From assembly GCF_903969135.1 (NCBI RefSeq), contig NZ_LR824569.1, positions 1,178,001-1,242,000 on the forward strand: a stretch of DNA of 64,000 nucleotides. The letters are read 5' to 3'. Of the stretch, positions 18,654-28,047 are shown piece after piece. The notes beneath the pieces were generated by a model. That model was not told the DNA's origin. It ran no database searches and saw only the letters and a list, made by a program, of their open reading frames with translations. Each line of letters begins with the position of its first letter. Positions within the stretch are counted from its first letter, which is position 1. The stretch is from Chryseobacterium sp. JV274 (GTDB lineage Bacteria; Bacteroidota; Bacteroidia; Flavobacteriales; Weeksellaceae). Made by a program: the position numbers and the translations under genes.

Positions 18654-19565
18654 ATGAATTTTAACAGAAAACATACTTATATTTCTATTTTTTTTGTAGG
18701 GACAATGGCATTTGGGCAGGTAAACAGACCGAATGCTACTCCTTACACCAATGAAGCGACATATGAAAAATTAAAGAAAAAATATCCTTTTATCACACCT
18801 ATCGACCGGCCTGTTCCACAAAACATTGGAGTTGATAAAGATGTAAAATATACCAATATCAACGGACTTTCGTTAAAAGCTGACATCTACTATCCTCTCG
18901 ATACATCAAAAAAACATCCGGGAATTGCAATGGTTCACGGGGGTGGCTGGGTCTCGGGAAGTAAGGAGAATGAAAAATTTATGGCAATGGAGCTGGCTTC
19001 AAAAGGTTATATAGTAATTGCTATCGGATACCGGTTGGCAGATGTTGCAAAATATCCTGCCGGGGTTGAAGATATTGAAACGGGCATTCAATGGTTGAAG
19101 AAAAATCATTCAATATATTCTTTAGACAAAAAGAAAATGGTGGTTTTGGGTGAATCTGCCGGAGCACAGATCGCCACTTTAGTCGGTGTCAGGAAAAAGA
19201 TTAAAGTACAGGCTATCGTCAATGTAGACGGCGTTGTTTCATTTGTTCATGAAGAATCCGGAAAAGAAGGAACCTACGATGCTTATTGGCTGGGTTATCA
19301 GCAAAAAGACAATCCTAAAATCTGGAAAGAAGCCTCACCCTTGGAGTATGTGGATAAAAATACACCTCCTACCCTTTTCATCAACAGTTCGCAGCCACGT
19401 TTTCATGCAGGAAGAGACGATATGATGAAAAAACTGAAGAGCTATAATATACCGACTGAGTTTCATGAAATCAAAGATACCCCGCATTCTTTCTGGTCGG
19501 CAGAACCCTGGTTTACAGAAACATTGAATTTAACGGTTGACTTTTTAAATAAAGTTTTGAAATAG
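18654..19565 (+). CDS. Alpha/beta-hydrolase carbohydrate esterase (HSL/BD-FAE type)
   Basis: A 303-residue exported esterase; hydrophobic signal to MAFGQ at about residue 22. The HSL-like oxyanion motif HGGGW is at about 94-98, the nucleophile elbow GESAGA at about 166, and the likely catalytic His in DTPHSFW at about 277. In this position it probably removes acetyl groups from pectin or its side chains. Family assignment beyond the alpha/beta fold is not certain. It ends 5 bases before the second CE8 gene, so the two are likely co-transcribed. Confidence 0.8.
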   Translation: MNFNRKHTYISIFFVGTMAFGQVNRPNATPYTNEATYEKLKKKYPFITPIDRPVPQNIGVDKDVKYTNINGLSLKADIYYPLDTSKKHPGIAMVHGGGWVSGSKENEKFMAMELASKGYIVIAIGYRLADVAKYPAGVEDIETGIQWLKKNHSIYSLDKKKMVVLGESAGAQIATLVGVRKKIKVQAIVNVDGVVSFVHEESGKEGTYDAYWLGYQQKDNPKIWKEASPLEYVDKNTPPTLFINSSQPRFHAGRDDMMKKLKSYNIPTEFHEIKDTPHSFWSAEPWFTETLNLTVDFLNKVLK

Positions 19566-19570
19566 CTTTT

Positions 19571-20551
19571 ATGAGAAAATTATTTTTAATTCTGTTCATA
19601 TCGATGGCAAATTTTCTCTTTGCAGGAAATGATCCTTACATAAAAATTATCGTAGCCAAAGACGGAAGCGGAGATTTCACATCCATTCAAAAAGCGATCA
19701 ATTCTATCAGAGATTTAGGTCCGGCAGAAGCTTTAGTTTTTATTAAATCCGGAACGTATAATGAAAAAGTTGTTATTCCCTCTTCAAAACATAAAATCAC
19801 ATTAGAAGGCGAAAATAAAGACAACACAATCATCACTAACAATGATTTTTCAGGAAAATTGAATTCTTTTAATGAAAAGATGACAACCTTCAATTCTTAC
19901 ACTTTATCAGTGATGGGTGATGAAATTAAAATCAGTAACCTGACGATTCAAAATTCTTCGTGTAATGAAGGACAGGCAGTTTCTCTCCATGTGGAAGGTG
20001 ACCGTTTTATGATTAAAAACTCAAATATTCTGGGCTGTCAGGATACCATTTATTCCGCAACCAACCACAGCAGGCAATATTTCGAAAACTGCTATATCGA
20101 AGGAACAACAGATTTTATTTTCGGACAGGCAACGGTTGTTTTTAAAAATTGTACGATTAAAAGCTTAGCCGATTCTTACATCACCGCAGCTGCAACAGAA
20201 GCCGACAGAAAGTATGGCTTTGTCTTTTTCGACTGTAAATTAATCGCCAAAGAAGGCATTACAAAAGTTTATTTGGGAAGACCCTGGAGACCTTACGCCA
20301 AAACCGTTTTCATTAACACCGAAATGGGAAAACACATCCTTCCCGAAGGCTGGAATCCCTGGAAAGGCGACAAAATGTTTCCTGATAAAGAAAAGACCAC
20401 TTATTATGCAGAATCTGGCAGCAAAGGGGAAGGAGGAAATATCTCCAAACGGGTAAGCTGGTCACATCAGCTGACGAAAAAAGATTTGAAAAATTATACT
20501 TTAGAAAAAATTTTTGATGGTTGGAAACCAACCATGAGTAATAAGTCTTGA
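19571..20551 (+). CDS. Pectin methylesterase, CE8, copy 2
   Basis: A 326-residue CE8 enzyme with a short signal peptide (MRKLFLILFISMANFLFAG). The catalytic blocks are the same as in copy 1: GQAVSLH at about 137, CQDTIY at about 157, DFIFGQ at about 186, and LGRPWRPYAKTVF at about 236. It is clearly diverged from copy 1, not a recent duplicate. Two CE8s may divide labour by location or methylation pattern. Confidence 0.92.
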   Translation: MRKLFLILFISMANFLFAGNDPYIKIIVAKDGSGDFTSIQKAINSIRDLGPAEALVFIKSGTYNEKVVIPSSKHKITLEGENKDNTIITNNDFSGKLNSFNEKMTTFNSYTLSVMGDEIKISNLTIQNSSCNEGQAVSLHVEGDRFMIKNSNILGCQDTIYSATNHSRQYFENCYIEGTTDFIFGQATVVFKNCTIKSLADSYITAAATEADRKYGFVFFDCKLIAKEGITKVYLGRPWRPYAKTVFINTEMGKHILPEGWNPWKGDKMFPDKEKTTYYAESGSKGEGGNISKRVSWSHQLTKKDLKNYTLEKIFDGWKPTMSNKS

Positions 20552-20619
20552 ACTTTTGGTTCTTTTGTTTGACTACGTCAATTTTAAGACAAAAGAAAAC
20601 GAATTAAAAATTATTTAAA

Positions 20620-21357
20620 ATGAAAAAACTACTTTTAATAGTATACATTTGCTTAGCAACATTCGTATTTGCTCAACAAAAGCCAACCCTATTCCTCATC
20701 GGCGATTCTACTATGGCCAACAAAGAAAATCCGGATAAAAATCCAGAACACGGTTGGGGACAGGTTCTGCCACAGTTTTTAACAACAGGAATTGAAATTC
20801 AGAATCATGCGATGAACGGCAGAAGTTCAAAAAGCTTCCGGACTGAAGGCAGATGGGATAAAGTTGAAAAACAGTTAAAAAAAGGTGATTTTGTTATTAT
20901 TCAGTTTGGCCATAATGACCAGAAATTAAAAGATTCCACGAAATTCACCAATCCTTATACGCAATACAGAGCCAATCTGGAAAGATATGTGAACGAAGCC
21001 AGAGCAAAAGGAGCCAACCCCATTCTGATGACTTCTATTGTAAGAAGAAATTTCAATGAAAACGGAGTTTTGATTGATACCCATAAAGAATACCCTTTAG
21101 TGGTAAGAATGGTGGCCAATGATCTGAAAGTTCCGTTTGTAGATATGCAGTTACTGACAGAACAACTGGAAGTTTCTTACGGTCCTGAAAATTCAAAAAA
21201 ACTACATCTGCATTACAAAGAAGGAGAAGATCCTTACTATCCGAAAGGAAAAGACGATGATACTCATTTATCAACATTAGGCGCAGAATCAGTTGCAAAA
21301 CTGGCGTTGAAGAATTTGAAGAGTTTAAAAATCGGCTTGGAGAAATATATTAAATAG
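20620..21357 (+). CDS. Rhamnogalacturonan acetylesterase, SGNH/CE12, copy 2
   Basis: A 245-residue SGNH hydrolase with a signal ending in FVFAQ at about 19. Catalytic Ser is in GDSTMANK at about 28, the oxyanion Gly in AMNGRSSKSF, the Asn in GHND at about 98, and the Asp/His pair in DDTHLS at about 212. It lacks the lipobox of copy 1, so it is probably soluble in the periplasm. Confidence 0.88.
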   Translation: MKKLLLIVYICLATFVFAQQKPTLFLIGDSTMANKENPDKNPEHGWGQVLPQFLTTGIEIQNHAMNGRSSKSFRTEGRWDKVEKQLKKGDFVIIQFGHNDQKLKDSTKFTNPYTQYRANLERYVNEARAKGANPILMTSIVRRNFNENGVLIDTHKEYPLVVRMVANDLKVPFVDMQLLTEQLEVSYGPENSKKLHLHYKEGEDPYYPKGKDDDTHLSTLGAESVAKLALKNLKSLKIGLEKYIK

Positions 21358-21390
21358 TTCTTTAACGTAAGTAATTAAACAGCTTATTTA

Positions 21391-21469
21391 TCATTCAGAG
21401 CTGAACGAAATGTAGCGTGGAATCTAAATAATTCATTGATAATACGAAGTTTATATTCTACGGAATGAC
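21391..21469. repeat. Degenerate palindromic repeat (TCATTC/GAATGA ends)
   Basis: TCATTC at 21391 and GAATGA near 21463-21468 bound the unit; GTGGAATCTAAA pairs imperfectly with TTTATATTCTAC. The words resemble dispersed repeats common in flavobacterial genomes. It lies in the 160-base gap before kdgF. Confidence 0.45.
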
Positions 21470-21517
21470 AAATTGGGCTTAAAATTTTAATTAAATAATA
21501 ATTCAAAAACATAAAAA

Positions 21518-21859
21518 ATGAAATTCAAAAAAGAACCCTTCTTCGATGGTAATTCAGAATGGGAAGATTTAGGAGCCGGAGTTTCCAGACAATTTGTGGG
21601 TTACAATTCTCAGGTGATGATGGTGATTGTAAAGTTTGAAAAAGATGCAATCGGAGCTTTGCACCAGCATTTTCATTCGCAGATTACCTATGTTGCTTCA
21701 GGAAAGTTTGAAGTAACAGTTAATGGTGAAACAAAAATTTTACAGCAAGGTGACGGATTTTTCGCGCAGCCCAATATTTTTCATGGAGTGAAATGTCTGG
21801 AAGCGGGACAGCTAATTGATGCTTTTACACCGTTTAGAGAGGATTTTCTTAAAGATTAA
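21518..21859 (+). CDS. kdgF: Cupin, KdgF-type unsaturated uronate ring-opening enzyme
   Basis: A 113-residue single-domain cupin without a signal peptide. The metal ligands fit KdgF: His-x-His in LHQHFHSQITYV (about 47-53, with the Gln following), then a distal His in NIFHGVKC at about 88. KdgF opens 4,5-unsaturated galacturonate from GH105 or oligogalacturonate lyase to 5-keto-4-deoxyuronate, the KduI substrate. It links the extracytoplasmic enzymes of this run to the divergent kduI-kduD genes. A different small cupin role cannot be excluded, but the context is strong. Confidence 0.88.
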   Translation: MKFKKEPFFDGNSEWEDLGAGVSRQFVGYNSQVMMVIVKFEKDAIGALHQHFHSQITYVASGKFEVTVNGETKILQQGDGFFAQPNIFHGVKCLEAGQLIDAFTPFREDFLKD

Positions 21860-21914
21860 TTTCTAAAATTCAAACCTTATAAGGTTAAACAAGCTTTACC
21901 CAAATGATCTAGTT

Positions 21915-22817
21915 ATGAAAAAAATTGCATTCTTGCTATTAATTTTCTTCACGCTTCATTTATCCGCACAGGAAAAAATCATGGTCTGGCCAAAAGGTCA
22001 GATGCCAAATTCTAAAGGGTTGCCCTTAAAAACAGAAGAAAAAGACGGAAGAATCATACAGATAAAAGAAACCGAGCTTTTTGCTTTTTTACCTCCAAAA
22101 GAAGAAAGAAAACAGATGGCTGTGATCGTCATTCCCGGCGGTGGATATTACAAACTCACTTATGATTTGGGCGGTTATCAGATCGCAAAATGGTTCAATA
22201 CCCAAGGAATTTCGGCCTTTGTTTTAAATTATCGGCTGCCGACTTCTCCAGACCTGAAACAAAAAGAAATTGCTCCGTTACAGGATATCCAGGCAGCCAT
22301 AAAATATCTCAGAAAAAATGCTGAGCAGTACGGCATTTCGCCGGAAAAGATCGGGGTCATCGGAACTTCTGCAGGTGGACATTTGGCAGCATCTGTGAGC
22401 AATATTTCTACAGATTATACCGAATTAAAAGAAGATTGGACTTCAATTCCTACGATTCCCAATTTTGCGATTCTGGTCTCTCCGGTTATTGATTTAGGGG
22501 AATTTGCTCATGTTGGAAGCAGAAATAGTTTACTTGGTGAAAATGCTTCTCCTGAAAAAATCAAAGAATATTCAATGCAAAACCGGGTAACGGAAAAAAC
22601 TCCGCCCACCATTTTATTTCATGCCCAAAATGATAAAACCGTTCCTGTGATGAACAGTATTTTATACTATCAGGAAATGATAAAAAATAAAGTGAAGGGA
22701 GCAATGTTTATTTTTCCTGAAGGTGAACATAAAATCGGAATTACGAATAAATCTGAACTGACGGATAACTGGAAAAAATTATGTTCAGACTGGCTTAAAA
22801 CCATTAACAATAAGTAA
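21915..22817 (+). CDS. Alpha/beta-hydrolase esterase, exported
   Basis: A 300-residue esterase with signal ending in LSAQ at about 18. The oxyanion block is PGGGYYKL at about 75, the nucleophile elbow GTSAGGHLAAS at about 153, and the acid/base partners lie in HAQNDKTVP (Asp about 239) and GEHKIG (His about 274). It resembles acetylxylan-esterase-type enzymes of Bacteroidetes polysaccharide loci. Deacetylation of pectic sugars is the likely job, but the substrate is inferred. Confidence 0.78.
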   Translation: MKKIAFLLLIFFTLHLSAQEKIMVWPKGQMPNSKGLPLKTEEKDGRIIQIKETELFAFLPPKEERKQMAVIVIPGGGYYKLTYDLGGYQIAKWFNTQGISAFVLNYRLPTSPDLKQKEIAPLQDIQAAIKYLRKNAEQYGISPEKIGVIGTSAGGHLAASVSNISTDYTELKEDWTSIPTIPNFAILVSPVIDLGEFAHVGSRNSLLGENASPEKIKEYSMQNRVTEKTPPTILFHAQNDKTVPVMNSILYYQEMIKNKVKGAMFIFPEGEHKIGITNKSELTDNWKKLCSDWLKTINNK

Positions 22818-22865
22818 TGGGTAATTAAAAATATCAGAAAACGAAACTATTTTAACAAATAAAAG

Positions 22866-25340
22866 ATGCTGAAAATCAAGCAACATAAAATCTTTTTACT
22901 GGCTTTTGGAATGGTGATTTCAGTTTCAGTTCAGGCGCAGCAAAACTTAAAACTGATTTATAACAAGCCTGCAGAAAACTGGAACGAAGCTTTACCGATT
23001 GGAAACGGAAAATTAGGGGCTATGGTTTTTGGTGGAGTTTCGCAGGAACATCTTCAACTTAATGAAGAAACAATCTGGGCAGGAGAACCGGGAAATAATG
23101 TTCCGAAAAATACATTCGACAGCATCCAAAAAATCAGAAAACTGTTGAATGAAGGCCAGTTTGAACAAGCTCAAAAATTATCAAATACAACGTATCCAAG
23201 AGCTGCCCCAAAAGATTTGAATTATGGAATGCCTTATCAGACGATGGGCGATCTGTTTCTGGATTTTAAAGGTCATGAACATTTTAAAAATTACACCCGG
23301 ACGTTAGATATTGAAAAGGCAATCAGTACCGTTTCCTACGAAGTAAATGGAGTGTCTTTCAAGCGTGAAATTTTCTCATCTTTTGTGCACAACGTGATTA
23401 TGATTAAATTATCTTCCAGTAAAAAAGGAAATCTTAATTTTTCTATTAATGCTTCTACTCCACACCTGAAGAAATCAATTTTTACAGAGAAAAATCAATT
23501 GGTGATTACCGGAACAAGCGGTTCTTCCGATAATAAAACTGGAAAAATTAATTTTGAAACAGTGGCATTTCCTGTTTTAAAAGGCGGAAAACTAACCTCA
23601 ACAACCGATCAACTTGAAATTTCCGGAGCAGATGAAGTGGTCATTTATGTTTCGATTGCTACGAATTTTAAAAAGTATAATGATATTTCCGGAAATCCAG
23701 ATGCGAGAGTTTCGGAATATTTACAATCAGCTTTACATAAAAAATATAATGTTGAATTAAAAGCTCACATTCAAAAATATCAGAAATATTTCAAACGTGT
23801 CAGTCTTGATTTAGGAACAACAGAACAGGCGAAAAAAACAACTGACCTTCGAATTAAAGAATTTGGAAGTTCAGAAGATCCGGATCTGGTGGCTTTATAC
23901 TTCCAATTCGGACGCTATCTTTTAATATCTTCTTCACAACCGGGAACTCAGCCTGCCAATCTTCAGGGAATCTGGAACGATCAGCTGAATCCTGCCTGGG
24001 ACAGTAAATTTACCGTGAACATCAATACAGAAATGAACTACTGGCCAGCTGAAAATACAAACCTCAGCGAAATGCACGAACCCTTATTTGAGATGATTCA
24101 GGATTTATCGGTGACCGGACAGGAATCTGCCAAAGAAATGTATCACGCCAGAGGCTGGAATATGCATCACAATACAGATTTGTGGAGGATCACAGGAATT
24201 GTAGACGGCGGGTTTTACGGAATGTGGCCGATGGGCGGAGCATGGCTGACTCAGCACATCTGGAATCATTATCTGTACACCGGAGATCAGCAATTTTTGA
24301 AAAAACATTATGCTGCTCTGAAAGGTTGTGCCTTGTTTTATCTCGATGTCCTGCAGCAGGATCCTTCGAAAAAATTTCTGGTGGTTTCGCCTTCCATGTC
24401 GCCTGAAAACACCTACATGAAAAGTGTGGGAATTACGGCCGGAACAACGATGGATAATCAGTTGGTCTTTGATGTTTTTAATAATTTCATTCATGCTTCA
24501 AAAATTCTAAATGAAGATAAAAGCCTCTCGGATGAAGTAAAATCGGCTTTAAATAAACTTCCGCCCATGCAGATCGGGCAACACACCCAATTGCAGGAAT
24601 GGCTTCAAGATATGGACAGAACCGATGATAAACACAGACATATTTCGCATCTGTACGGACTTTTTCCGTCGGGGCAAATCTCTCCTTTCAGAAATCCTGA
24701 TTTAACAGAAGCTGCAAAAAATTCGATGACGTACCGCGGTGACAAATCCACAGGCTGGTCAATGGGCTGGAAAGTAAACTGGTGGGCAAGACTATTGGAC
24801 GGAAACAAAGCTTTTAAATTAATTTCAGATCAGCTAACACCCGCTCCAATGGAAACAAAAGGTCAATCAGGAGGAACGTATCCTAATCTTCTGGATGCAC
24901 ATCCGCCATTTCAGATTGATGGAAATTTTGGATGTACTTCAGGAATTGCAGAACTATTACTGCAAAGCTATGACGGTTATATTTATATTTTGCCGGCCCT
25001 TCCTGATGCTTTACCCAATGGTTCTGTGAAAGGGTTAAGAGCAAGAGGTGGTTTTGAAATCGATATCGAATGGAAAAATTCTAAACTGATGAAACTGGTT
25101 GTGAAATCTTCTCTGGGAGGAAATGCCAGAATCAGAATTGCGAAAGATATTCAGCTAAAATCTAAAACAAGTTTTACTTCCGCAACAGAAGAAAATTCAA
25201 ATCCATATTATCAGGTGAATGCTATTAAAACGCCATTAGTTTCAGACAGAGCTGAATTAAAAGGTTACCCTATTCCTGAAACGCAGGTTTTTGATTTTGA
25301 TACTGAAAAAGGACAAACGTATATTTTTGAATCAAAATAA
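22866..25340 (+). CDS. Glycoside hydrolase family 95 (alpha-L-fucosidase or alpha-L-galactosidase)
   Basis: An 824-residue GH95 enzyme with signal ending in VQAQ at about 24. The N-terminal domain has the family start WNEALPIGNGKLGAMVFGG and LQLNEETIWAGEPG. The (alpha/alpha)6 catalytic part has PANLQGIWNDQLNPAWDSK and NTEMNYWPAENTN (Asn ligands), then VSPSMSPENTY with the presumed acid region. GH95 inverts alpha-1,2-L-fucose or L-galactose; in pectin this would fit side chains such as those of rhamnogalacturonan-II. It starts 48 bases after the esterase. Confidence 0.9.
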   Translation: MLKIKQHKIFLLAFGMVISVSVQAQQNLKLIYNKPAENWNEALPIGNGKLGAMVFGGVSQEHLQLNEETIWAGEPGNNVPKNTFDSIQKIRKLLNEGQFEQAQKLSNTTYPRAAPKDLNYGMPYQTMGDLFLDFKGHEHFKNYTRTLDIEKAISTVSYEVNGVSFKREIFSSFVHNVIMIKLSSSKKGNLNFSINASTPHLKKSIFTEKNQLVITGTSGSSDNKTGKINFETVAFPVLKGGKLTSTTDQLEISGADEVVIYVSIATNFKKYNDISGNPDARVSEYLQSALHKKYNVELKAHIQKYQKYFKRVSLDLGTTEQAKKTTDLRIKEFGSSEDPDLVALYFQFGRYLLISSSQPGTQPANLQGIWNDQLNPAWDSKFTVNINTEMNYWPAENTNLSEMHEPLFEMIQDLSVTGQESAKEMYHARGWNMHHNTDLWRITGIVDGGFYGMWPMGGAWLTQHIWNHYLYTGDQQFLKKHYAALKGCALFYLDVLQQDPSKKFLVVSPSMSPENTYMKSVGITAGTTMDNQLVFDVFNNFIHASKILNEDKSLSDEVKSALNKLPPMQIGQHTQLQEWLQDMDRTDDKHRHISHLYGLFPSGQISPFRNPDLTEAAKNSMTYRGDKSTGWSMGWKVNWWARLLDGNKAFKLISDQLTPAPMETKGQSGGTYPNLLDAHPPFQIDGNFGCTSGIAELLLQSYDGYIYILPALPDALPNGSVKGLRARGGFEIDIEWKNSKLMKLVVKSSLGGNARIRIAKDIQLKSKTSFTSATEENSNPYYQVNAIKTPLVSDRAELKGYPIPETQVFDFDTEKGQTYIFESK

Positions 25341-25367
25341 TAGGTAATAAATAATAAGCAGAAAATC

Positions 25368-25424
25368 TCCCGCAGATTTCAGAATTCACAGTAAATAACC
25401 TATGTAATTCTGAAATCTGCGGGA
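25368..25424 (+). terminator. 19-base perfect inverted repeat after GH95
   Basis: Arms at 25368-25386 and 25406-25424 (TCCCGCAGATTTCAG.. and its complement) are perfectly complementary over 19 bases with a 19-base loop, followed by AATTTTATTT. It can serve as the terminator of the rightward run. The CGCAGATTTC word recurs at 404-413, so it may also be a repeat family member. Confidence 0.65.
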
Positions 25425-25473
25425 ATTTTATTTGTAAAAACCAATTTATTAAATAATTTCAATTAATAATAAA

Positions 25474-25489
25474 GTGCAACCGATTGAAT
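25474..25489. promoter_or_regulatory. LacI-family operator candidate O3
   Basis: GTGCAACCGATTGAAT matches the consensus of the sites at 3549, 4234 and 29177, with 5 of 8 arm positions symmetric. It lies about 115 bases upstream of the lipoprotein pectate lyase, which would give that gene its own control point after the hairpin at 25368. Confidence 0.5.
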
Positions 25490-25602
25490 AAATATATTTA
25501 ATAACATTATAATTATATAAATATTAATATATTAAAATATAAAACATTTAAATATAAAATATATAATTTTACAACCTAATCCAATAACAACAAATTATTA
25601 CT

Positions 25603-26715
25603 ATGAAAACAACATTTAAAGCTGCCCTTCTTACGGTAGCTCTAAGCTTTGCCTTGACTGGCTGCGGGCAGGAAGACATCAAAACAGATTTAACGGAAAA
25701 TCCAAACCAACTTACTCTTGCAAACAAACTCGTTGCCAATGCCGTAGTTCCTTTAGCAAACTGTGTAGCCCCGGGATGGGCTTCTCAAAATGGTGGAACA
25801 ACCGGTGGTGGAACAGCTGCTGAAACTACTGTGACTACCTATGCTCAGTTAAAAGCTGCGATCGAAAACACAGCGGTAAAAGTCATTAAAGTGACAGGAA
25901 CCATCACCATTACGACTCGTCTTTCACTTCAGGATCAAACGGGAAAAACACTTTACGGGGCAAGCGGTGCAAAATTGGTTTCTACAGACCAGACGGCAAG
26001 TGGTTCAGGAATTATCAATATTAAAAGATGCAACAATATCGTTATCAGAAATCTGATTTTCGAAGGTCCGGGAGCTTATGATACAGACGGCTGGGACAAT
26101 GCTATTTTGGATGACTGCAGAAATGTATGGATCGACCATTGCGAATTCAGAGACGGTGTAGACGGGAATTTTGATATTAAAAACAAATCTGACTTCGTTA
26201 CGGTTTCTTATACGAAATTCCATTACCTGAAAGCTCCGAAACCTGGTGGTTCAGGAGGAACAGATGACCACAGATTCTCCAATCTTATCGGATCGAGTGA
26301 CGGTGCAACAGCCGATGCGGGAAAACTGAATGTAACATTTGTTCGCTGCTGGTGGGCTCCGGGATGCAGAGAGCGTATGCCGAGAGTGAGATTTGGTAAA
26401 ATACATATTGTTAACAGCTATTTCAACAGTTCTGTAAGCAACAAATGTATTGCAGCAGGAGTCCAGGCGAATATCCGTGTCGATGGAAACGTATTTGAGA
26501 ATGTAAAAGAGCCCATTAACCTGATGAGCGGTTACACAGCGGTTACCGTTACTTCCAACAATACATTTACCAACGTTACCGGAAACACAGCAGGAAGCGG
26601 TACGGCATTTACTCCGCCTTATACGATCCCAATGCTTTCTTTATCTTCTGTAAAGTCTGATGTAACGACCAATGCAGGCGCAACTTTAGGAGGCAATATT
26701 TGCAATACGTTATAA
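25603..26715 (+). CDS. Pectate lyase, PL1-type, lipoprotein
   Basis: A 370-residue beta-helix lyase. The N-terminus is a lipoprotein signal with FALTGC, Cys at residue 21, so it is probably surface or periplasmic membrane-anchored. Lyase blocks are VWIDHCEFRDGVDGNFDIK at about 175 (calcium-binding Asp), DDHRFSNLIG at about 222, and RCWWAPGCRERMPRVRFG with the catalytic Arg at about 260. A Gly/Thr-rich stretch (about 65-75) links the anchor and the lyase. It is preceded by a LacI-type site and followed by a strong hairpin, so it is likely a one-gene unit. Confidence 0.88.
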   Translation: MKTTFKAALLTVALSFALTGCGQEDIKTDLTENPNQLTLANKLVANAVVPLANCVAPGWASQNGGTTGGGTAAETTVTTYAQLKAAIENTAVKVIKVTGTITITTRLSLQDQTGKTLYGASGAKLVSTDQTASGSGIINIKRCNNIVIRNLIFEGPGAYDTDGWDNAILDDCRNVWIDHCEFRDGVDGNFDIKNKSDFVTVSYTKFHYLKAPKPGGSGGTDDHRFSNLIGSSDGATADAGKLNVTFVRCWWAPGCRERMPRVRFGKIHIVNSYFNSSVSNKCIAAGVQANIRVDGNVFENVKEPINLMSGYTAVTVTSNNTFTNVTGNTAGSGTAFTPPYTIPMLSLSSVKSDVTTNAGATLGGNICNTL

Positions 26716-26736
26716 ATAAAAATTAGAATTAGAAAC

Positions 26737-26769
26737 GAAAATGACTGAGTGTAGCGCTCAGTCATTTTC
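26737..26769 (+). terminator. Intrinsic terminator after the lipoprotein pectate lyase
   Basis: GAAAATGACTGAG (26737-26749) and CTCAGTCATTTTC (26757-26769) form a perfect 13-base stem with a 7-base loop. TATTTATAGTATTTTTTATTT follows. It lies 22 bases after the stop and could work in both directions. Confidence 0.85.
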
Positions 26770-26918
26770 TATTTATAGTATTTTTTATTTAGGAGCTTTT
26801 TCCCGCTTTCCGTTGCAATCTTTTTTTTCAAAAAAGGATTTTCACTGCAATCGGGGCTAGGGCTGTAATCGCCTTTTCAATATGAGTAGTAATTAGCCAA
26901 AAAGGTTGTTTTAAAAGA

Positions 26919-26950
26919 GATTGCTTCGTCGTTTTGCTCCTCGCAATGAC
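26919..26950. repeat. Short dispersed repeat (ATTGCTTCG...CGCAATGAC)
   Basis: The unit starts GATTGCTTCGTCG and ends CTCGCAATGAC; the ATTGC/GCAAT ends are inverted. It looks like a repeat word that is common between genes in Bacteroidetes. It lies in the convergent gap between the PL1 and PL10 genes. Confidence 0.45.
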
Positions 26951-26973
26951 ACCAAAAACACCACAACTCCACT

Positions 26974-27013
<40 letters not shown>

Positions 27014-27025
27014 CAACCCTTAAAA

Positions 27026-28045
27026 CTAAGGCATCACATTATTCTTCTGTGTCCATTTCGGAAACTCTTTATTGATCAGCTTATCAGCAAAATCACCGAA
27101 CCAGCTGTAGCCGTTTCTTCTTTCCTCAGAAACCTCGTTGTAGTTATATTTTACGCTTCCATCGCGGTCACCAAAAAGAGGTTTATTATTATTAATATCA
27201 TAAAATCTTGCCCAGATCACAGAATTTTTGTCCTCAGCCAAAGTCCGGACAGCTTTTCCGTTTACTTTTGAAACATTGTAGCTGTAGCCTTCAATTTTAT
27301 TTTGCTTAAACCAGTTGACAGCAGATTTTATCGATTTTTCAACTTCGGGAGTTACAGGCTGCAGCATTAAAAACCTTACAATTCCTACGGATTCTCCGGT
27401 TGCCAGAGAAATAGGCTCAAACGCCCTTGCTTTATCGGGCTGAAGCGTAATTTCGTTGTACTGGTCGCCCCAGATTGTTGGAATTCCTTTTTGTAAAACC
27501 TGAGTTTTCAAGATGCATTCAATTCCTTTTTGTACAGCTATTTTTGATTTTTCCTTTAATTTAGAATCAACAACATTAAAATCATTTTTCCCTTCCGCCA
27601 CATTATACAAAACCGTCAAAGCGTTAATCATCGCATTGTCATTATAGGTCACCTGCTTTCTGTACAATCCGGAATTCGGATAATATTGTGGAAAACCTCC
27701 GTTTTTATACTGCATTAAAAGAAGATAGCTGATTCCTTTCTCTGCAGATTTCAGATATTCAGGATTTTTTGTGATGGAATATGCTTTTATTAAGGCATTA
27801 ATTTCCTTTGACGTTGCGTTGTTATCAATCGTTGCGTGATCGTCACCCGTGGCCTTTATCCTTTTCAAAAGATCTTTATCGAGCGGCAAATTATAATTCA
27901 CCACAGATTTATCCTCAAGCTGTTTGCCCCAACCGCCAATTGGAAGTTGGTATACCAGCATTTTTTCGGCTAAAGTATCTTTAACCTGAGCAGAAAAAAC
28001 AGCTGTTATTAAAGAAAAGGCAACTATTGAAAGTTTTAATTTCAT
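27026..28045 (-). CDS. Pectate lyase, polysaccharide lyase family 10
   Basis: A 339-residue (alpha/alpha)3-barrel lyase of the PelA/Pel-15E type. A signal peptide ends TAVFSAQ at about residue 20. Family blocks include LPIGGWGKQ at about 35, DNNATSKEINAL at about 73, QYKNGGFPQYYP at about 111, TYNDNAMINALTVLY at about 133, and WARFYDINNNKPLFGDRDG near 282. It cleaves polygalacturonate by beta-elimination. It begins 2 bases after the stop of the DUF4861 gene, so the two form an operon controlled from the far side. Confidence 0.9.
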   Translation of the reverse strand: MKLKLSIVAFSLITAVFSAQVKDTLAEKMLVYQLPIGGWGKQLEDKSVVNYNLPLDKDLLKRIKATGDDHATIDNNATSKEINALIKAYSITKNPEYLKSAEKGISYLLLMQYKNGGFPQYYPNSGLYRKQVTYNDNAMINALTVLYNVAEGKNDFNVVDSKLKEKSKIAVQKGIECILKTQVLQKGIPTIWGDQYNEITLQPDKARAFEPISLATGESVGIVRFLMLQPVTPEVEKSIKSAVNWFKQNKIEGYSYNVSKVNGKAVRTLAEDKNSVIWARFYDINNNKPLFGDRDGSVKYNYNEVSEERRNGYSWFGDFADKLINKEFPKWTQKNNVMP

Positions 28046-28047
28046 GA

